Shown: positions 59,987-64,000 of the stretch, piece by piece | Layout: every line of letters begins with the position of its first letter | Numbering within the stretch: the first letter of the stretch is position 1 | Assembly (NCBI RefSeq): GCF_001895005.1 | Contig: NZ_BCXH01000024.1 | Location: forward strand, 1-64,000 | Origin: Rhodococcus yunnanensis NBRC 103083 | Lineage (GTDB): Bacteria; Actinomycetota; Actinomycetes; Mycobacteriales; Mycobacteriaceae | Direction of reading: 5' to 3' | Length of the DNA stretch: 64,000 nucleotides | Program-made: the position numbers and the translations under genes | Notes under the pieces: generated by a model | Told to the model about the DNA's origin: nothing | Seen by the model: only the letters and a program-made list of their open reading frames with translations | Database searches by the model: none

Positions 59987-61404
59987 GCGCGCATCCGGCA
60001 GGCCCCAAGCATGCCGACACCCCGGCCAAGGAATCGAGCACCGAGCGTCCTGCGTCGGCAGCGGAGATGATCACACTTCCGGCGCACGTCTACCCACGCA
60101 ACGCCACCCGCGCCGAGGACGGAGTGATGCGCCTGGCGGGCGTTTCGGTCACCGACCTGGCCGCCGAGTACGGCACGCCGCTCTTCGTCATCGACGAGGA
60201 CGACTTCCGTTCGCGCGCCCGTGAGATGGCGTCGGCGTTCGGTGATCCTGCCCGGGTGCACTATGCGTCCAAGGCTTTTCTCTGCGGAGAGATCGCGCGG
60301 TGGATCGCCGACGAAGGGCTCTCGCTCGACGTCTGCTCGGGCGGCGAACTCGGCATCGCACTGGCTGCAGGATTCCCGGCCGACCGAATTGCCATGCACG
60401 GCAACAACAAATCGGTGGACGAGTTGACTCAGGGCGTCCGTGCAGGCGTCGAACACGTCGTGCTCGACTCGATGATCGAGATCGAACGGCTCGACTCCAT
60501 CGCGGGCGATCTCGGTGTCGTGCAAGATGTTCTGGTCCGAGTCACCGTCGGCGTCGAGGCGCACACCCACGAATTCATCGCGACCGCGCACGAGGACCAG
60601 AAGTTCGGGTTCTCGCTCGCCGACGGTTCCGCACTCGAAGCCGTTCGGCGTGTGTTCGCCACCGACAACCTGCGTTTGGTGGGGTTGCACAGCCACATCG
60701 GCTCGCAGATCTTCGAGGTCGACGGATTCGAGCTCGCCGCGCACAAGCTGATCGGGCTCCTGCGCGACGTCGTCTCCGAGTTCGGAGTGGACAAGTCCGC
60801 GCAGATCTCCACCATCGATCTCGGTGGCGGCATGGGCATTTCGTACGTTCCCAGCGACGATCCGCCGCCCGTCGACGAGCTCGCAGCGAAGCTGATGGCC
60901 ATCGTCGCCACCGAATCCGCAGCGGTGGGACTTCCGGTTCCCCGCGTCGACGTCGAACCGGGACGTGCCATCGCAGGTCCGGGGACGGTGACGCTGTACG
61001 AGGTCGGTACCACCAAGGACGTCACCGTCGACGCGAAGACTCGTCGCCGCTACATCAGCGTCGACGGCGGTATGAGCGACAACATTCGCACCTCGCTGTA
61101 CCAGGCGGAGTACGACTGTAGGCTCGCCTCGCGCGGCAGCGAAGCCGACGCGGTTCTGGCTCGTGTCGTCGGAAAGCATTGCGAGAGCGGAGATGTGGTC
61201 ATCAAGAACACGTGGATGCCGGCCGACGTCGGCCCGGGTGACCTCCTCGCGGTGGCCGCCACCGGCGCATACTGCTACTCGATGTCGAGCCGCTACAACC
61301 TGCTCACTCGTCCTGCCGTGGTGGCAGTGAAAGACGGAAAGTCCCGCCTCGTTCTGCGCCGGGAGACACTGCAAGATCTGCTCAGCTTGGAGGTGCAGCC
61401 ATGA
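59983..61404 (+). CDS. lysA: Diaminopimelate decarboxylase
   Basis: A 473-residue PLP enzyme. GTG 59983 overlaps the argS stop. The PLP lysine is in V-H-Y-A-S-K-A-F-L-C, with H-S-H-I-G-S-Q and the active-site cysteine region N-C-like loop replaced by V-G-K-H-C-E-S-G-D. It makes L-lysine from meso-diaminopimelate. Confidence 0.95.
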   Translation: MSAHPAGPKHADTPAKESSTERPASAAEMITLPAHVYPRNATRAEDGVMRLAGVSVTDLAAEYGTPLFVIDEDDFRSRAREMASAFGDPARVHYASKAFLCGEIARWIADEGLSLDVCSGGELGIALAAGFPADRIAMHGNNKSVDELTQGVRAGVEHVVLDSMIEIERLDSIAGDLGVVQDVLVRVTVGVEAHTHEFIATAHEDQKFGFSLADGSALEAVRRVFATDNLRLVGLHSHIGSQIFEVDGFELAAHKLIGLLRDVVSEFGVDKSAQISTIDLGGGMGISYVPSDDPPPVDELAAKLMAIVATESAAVGLPVPRVDVEPGRAIAGPGTVTLYEVGTTKDVTVDAKTRRRYISVDGGMSDNIRTSLYQAEYDCRLASRGSEADAVLARVVGKHCESGDVVIKNTWMPADVGPGDLLAVAATGAYCYSMSSRYNLLTRPAVVAVKDGKSRLVLRRETLQDLLSLEVQP

Positions 61405-62702
61405 CATCGAAGCCCATAGGCATCGCCGTTCTCGGACTCGGAAACGTCGGAAGCGAAGTCGTTCGCATCCTGACCGAGAACGCATCCGACTTCGAGGCGA
61501 GAGTCGGTGTGCCACTGGAGATTCGCGGTATCGCGGTGCGGCGCGTCGACGGTGACCGAGGTGTCGACGCCTCGCTTCTCACCGACGATCCCGCAGCACT
61601 CGTCGACCGTGACGACGTCGACATCGTCGTCGAGGTTCTGGGCGGTATCGACATCCCCCGCAAGTTGATCCTCTCCGCGCTGGAGAAGGGCAAGTCGGTG
61701 GTCACCGCCAACAAGGCTCTGCTCGCGGAGTACACCGGCGAACTTGCCGACGCGGCCGAGAAGTCCCGTGCCGACCTCTACTTCGAGGCCGCAGTTGCGG
61801 GTGCGATCCCCGTCGTCAGGCCGCTGATGCAGTCGCTCGCAGGCGACCGCGTCAACAAGGTCGCCGGAATTGTGAACGGCACAACCAATTTCATTCTCTC
61901 GGCGATGGACGAGACCGGCGCGGACTACGCCGAGACACTGGCCGAGGCCGGGCGACTCGGATACGCCGAAGCCGATCCCACCGCCGACGTCGAAGGCTAC
62001 GACGCCGCATCCAAGGCGGCGATACTCGCCTCGATCGCATTCCACACCCGCGTCACCGCGGGAGATGTGTACCGCGAGGGGATCAGCAAGATCACCTCGG
62101 CGGATCTCGAGACCGCGCGCTCGCTCGACTGCACCATCAAGCTGCTCGCAATCTGCGAACGCATCACCACACCCAAGGGCAAGGAACGGATCTCGGCGCG
62201 TGTGTACCCCGCGCTCGTGCCGCGTGATCACCCGCTCGCGACGGTCAACGGTGCGTTCAATGCGGTGGTCGTCGAAGCCGAAGCAGCGGGCCGCTTGATG
62301 TTCTACGGGCAGGGCGCAGGCGGAGCGCCCACCGCGTCGGCGGTCCTCGGTGACCTCGTGATGGCCGCTCGCAACAAGTTCTACGGCGGACGTGGCCCGC
62401 TCGAGTCGAAGTACGCGAAGCTGAAGGTTGCGCCCATGGGCGACATACCCACTCGGTACTACGTCAGCATGCAGGTCGCCGACCGTCCAGGGGTCCTCTC
62501 GACGGTTGCGGCGGAGTTCTCCAAGCGGGACGTGAGCATCTCCACCGTTCGTCAGCACGGAGCAGGCGACGGCGCTCGGCTCGTCGTCGTCACTCATGTC
62601 GCCGCGGATTCCGCGTTGTCCGAAACCGTCTCGGCGTTGGACAAGCTGGACGTCGTCACCTCCGTTGCAAGCGTTCTCAGATTGGAAGGCACCACCGAAT
62701 GA
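61401..62702 (+). CDS. hom: Homoserine dehydrogenase
   Basis: A 433-residue protein with NAD(P) loop G-L-G-N-V-G-S-E-V, the V-N-G-T-T-N-F-I-L signature, and a C-terminal ACT domain (Y-Y-V-S-M-Q-V-A-D-R-P-G-V-L) for feedback by threonine. ATGA junctions occur on both sides. Confidence 0.96.
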   Translation: MTSKPIGIAVLGLGNVGSEVVRILTENASDFEARVGVPLEIRGIAVRRVDGDRGVDASLLTDDPAALVDRDDVDIVVEVLGGIDIPRKLILSALEKGKSVVTANKALLAEYTGELADAAEKSRADLYFEAAVAGAIPVVRPLMQSLAGDRVNKVAGIVNGTTNFILSAMDETGADYAETLAEAGRLGYAEADPTADVEGYDAASKAAILASIAFHTRVTAGDVYREGISKITSADLETARSLDCTIKLLAICERITTPKGKERISARVYPALVPRDHPLATVNGAFNAVVVEAEAAGRLMFYGQGAGGAPTASAVLGDLVMAARNKFYGGRGPLESKYAKLKVAPMGDIPTRYYVSMQVADRPGVLSTVAAEFSKRDVSISTVRQHGAGDGARLVVVTHVAADSALSETVSALDKLDVVTSVASVLRLEGTTE

Positions 62703-63766
62703 CCGTGCACACCCCTTGGCCAGGCCTGATCGAGGCATACCGTTCGCGCCTCGCGATCGGCCCGGACTGGAAGACCGTGACGCTGCTCGAAGGGGCGACG
62801 CCGCTCGTCCACGCCGAGCAACTGTCCGAGATCACCGGCTGCGAGGTGCATCTGAAGGTCGAGGGCCTGAATCCGACGGGTTCGTTCAAGGACCGCGGCA
62901 TGACCATGGCAGTGACGGACGCGCTGGCGCGCGGTCAGGAAGCCGTGCTGTGCGCGTCGACCGGCAACACCTCGGCCTCGGCCGCGGCGTACGCGGCGAA
63001 GGCCAAGATGGGCTGCGCTGTTCTGGTGCCGCAGGGCAAGATCGCCATGGGAAAGCTCGCCCAGGCGGTCATGCACGGCGCGAAGATCATTCAGGTACAG
63101 GGCAACTTCGACGACTGTCTCGAGCTCGCGCGCAAGACGACCGCTGAATTCCCGACGATCGGGCTGGTCAACTCGGTGAACCCGGTGCGCATCGAGGGGC
63201 AGAAGACCGCCGCGTTCGAGATTTGCGACGCACTCGGCAAGGCTCCCGACGTCCATGCTCTCCCCGTCGGAAACGCGGGAAACATCACCGCGTACTGGCG
63301 CGGTTACTCCGAGTACTTCCGCGACGGTCTCACCACGGTCAAGCCTCGGATGCTCGGTGTGCAGGCCGCAGGCGCAGCGCCGCTGGTTCACGGTGCGCCC
63401 GTGCCGAATCCGGAAACCATCGCGACCGCGATCCGTATCGGATCACCCGCGTCGTGGAACGGTGCAGTGGCAGCGAAGGAAGAATCGGGCGGCGCATTCC
63501 GCGCTGCGACGGACGAAGAGATCCTCGAGGCGTACCGACTCGTGGCCAGGACCGAGGGCATCTTCGTCGAGCCCGCATCGGCCGCCAGCATCGCAGGGCT
63601 GCTCGCGGCCCGCAAGGAAGGATGGCTCGACAGCGGGCTGACCGTGGTGTGCACGGTGACAGGCAACGGACTCAAGGATCCCGACACGGCGTTGTCGGGT
63701 ATGCCTGTCGTCGAGCCGATCCCGGTCGATCCCGTCGCCGTTGCGTCTGCACTAGAGCTGGCGTAG
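62699..63766 (+). CDS. thrC: Threonine synthase
   Basis: A 355-residue PLP enzyme. The PLP lysine is in N-P-T-G-S-F-K-D-R-G-M, followed by C-A-S-T-G-N-T-S-A-S and the V-G-N-A-G-N phosphate loop. It makes threonine from O-phosphohomoserine. The stop (TAG) overlaps the thrB GTG. Confidence 0.96.
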   Translation: MTVHTPWPGLIEAYRSRLAIGPDWKTVTLLEGATPLVHAEQLSEITGCEVHLKVEGLNPTGSFKDRGMTMAVTDALARGQEAVLCASTGNTSASAAAYAAKAKMGCAVLVPQGKIAMGKLAQAVMHGAKIIQVQGNFDDCLELARKTTAEFPTIGLVNSVNPVRIEGQKTAAFEICDALGKAPDVHALPVGNAGNITAYWRGYSEYFRDGLTTVKPRMLGVQAAGAAPLVHGAPVPNPETIATAIRIGSPASWNGAVAAKEESGGAFRAATDEEILEAYRLVARTEGIFVEPASAASIAGLLAARKEGWLDSGLTVVCTVTGNGLKDPDTALSGMPVVEPIPVDPVAVASALELA

Positions 63767-64000
63767 TGGCGGAAACGGCGACCATGACGACGACACTGCC
63801 GACCGGTCTGACGGTGACGGCTCGTGTACCGGCGTCGAGTGCCAATCTGGGACCGGGCTTCGACACCCTCGGTATCGCATTGGGGTTGTACGACGAGATC
63901 ACGGTGACCACCACGGCATCCGGGCTGAGCATTCACGTGCAGGGCGAGGGTGCCGATGACGTGCCGTGGGGGCCCACCCATCTGGTGGTGCGCGCAATCG
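63766..64000 (+). CDS. thrB: Homoserine kinase, 5' part only
   Basis: The first 78 codons of a GHMP kinase, cut by the window end. V-P-A-S-S-A-N-L-G-P-G-F-D-T-L-G-I-A-L is the substrate/ATP entry motif. The start may be GTG 63766 (TAGTG overlap) or ATG 63784. Together with hom and thrC it completes threonine synthesis from aspartate semialdehyde. Confidence 0.93.
   Translation, partial: MAETATMTTTLPTGLTVTARVPASSANLGPGFDTLGIALGLYDEITVTTTASGLSIHVQGEGADDVPWGPTHLVVRAI

Overview
The window is high-GC actinobacterial DNA, most probably from Rhodococcus or a close relative in the Nocardiaceae. The genus is inferred from several features: an ATP-dependent ligase of the mycobacterial LigB type, DUF3558-like lipoproteins, a split PntAA/PntAB/PntB transhydrogenase, KstR-like operator sequences next to a sulfotransferase/SDR/DUF1214 operon, and frequent GTG/TTG starts with ATGA, GTGA and TGATG junctions. 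It reads as chromosomal housekeeping and catabolic DNA. There is no phage, insertion sequence or CRISPR array. The first 2.5 kb is the only part that looks accessory.

Layout. 0.4-2.5 kb: small orphan genes, including a protein with a RAMA/DUF4357-like end, an immunity-like protein and an excisionase-type HTH protein. 2.5-6.7 kb: an azoreductase, then a leftward thiamine-precursor salvage operon (TPP riboswitch, tenA, thiY-, thiX- and thiZ-like ABC genes). 6.7-12.1 kb: sugar MFS porter, lipoprotein, type-B carboxylesterase, LigB. 12.2-18.3 kb: a reductive pyrimidine (or hydantoin) degradation cluster of amidohydrolase, dihydropyrimidinase, a frameshifted LLM-family oxidoreductase and an omega-aminotransferase, facing a GlcD-like FAD oxidase. 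18.3-20.6 kb: two DUF3558-like lipoproteins, a small paralogous protein and a peptidase E-like protein. 20.9-23.8 kb: pntAA-pntAB-pntB. 23.8-31.9 kb: membrane proteins, an MFS porter, a phosphotransferase, a thioesterase, benE, an aroE-like gene, a secreted HNH-type nuclease and a quinone oxidoreductase. 32-35.6 kb: SNF2 helicase with a SWIM protein. 35.7-41.1 kb: a five-gene valine/isobutyryl-CoA catabolic operon. 41.1-45.4 kb: an actin-fold (Hsp70-like) protein, MarR, tRNA-Cys, a VOC protein, DUF1707, PadR and a methyltransferase. 45.4-53.7 kb: a sulfonation locus. 53.6-58.1 kb: coiled-coil protein, tRNA-Arg, a LuxR regulator, and DUF305 and DUF3105 proteins. 58.3-64.0 kb: argS-lysA-hom-thrC-thrB, cut by the window end.

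The most interesting unit is 45.6-53.7 kb. A sulfotransferase, an SDR and a DUF1214 protein run left from a promoter region. An IclR regulator and then cysD, cysNC and cysQ run right. These genes can make PAPS, use it and remove the by-product PAP. Both the divergent promoter and the cysD leader carry the same two motifs: TnnAACnnGTTnnA, the known KstR consensus, and a GGTACATAT-centred element. CysQ also carries an extra NTF2-like domain. My reading is a co-regulated, steroid-linked sulfonation module. The motifs and gene content are seen directly; the regulation and substrate are inferred.
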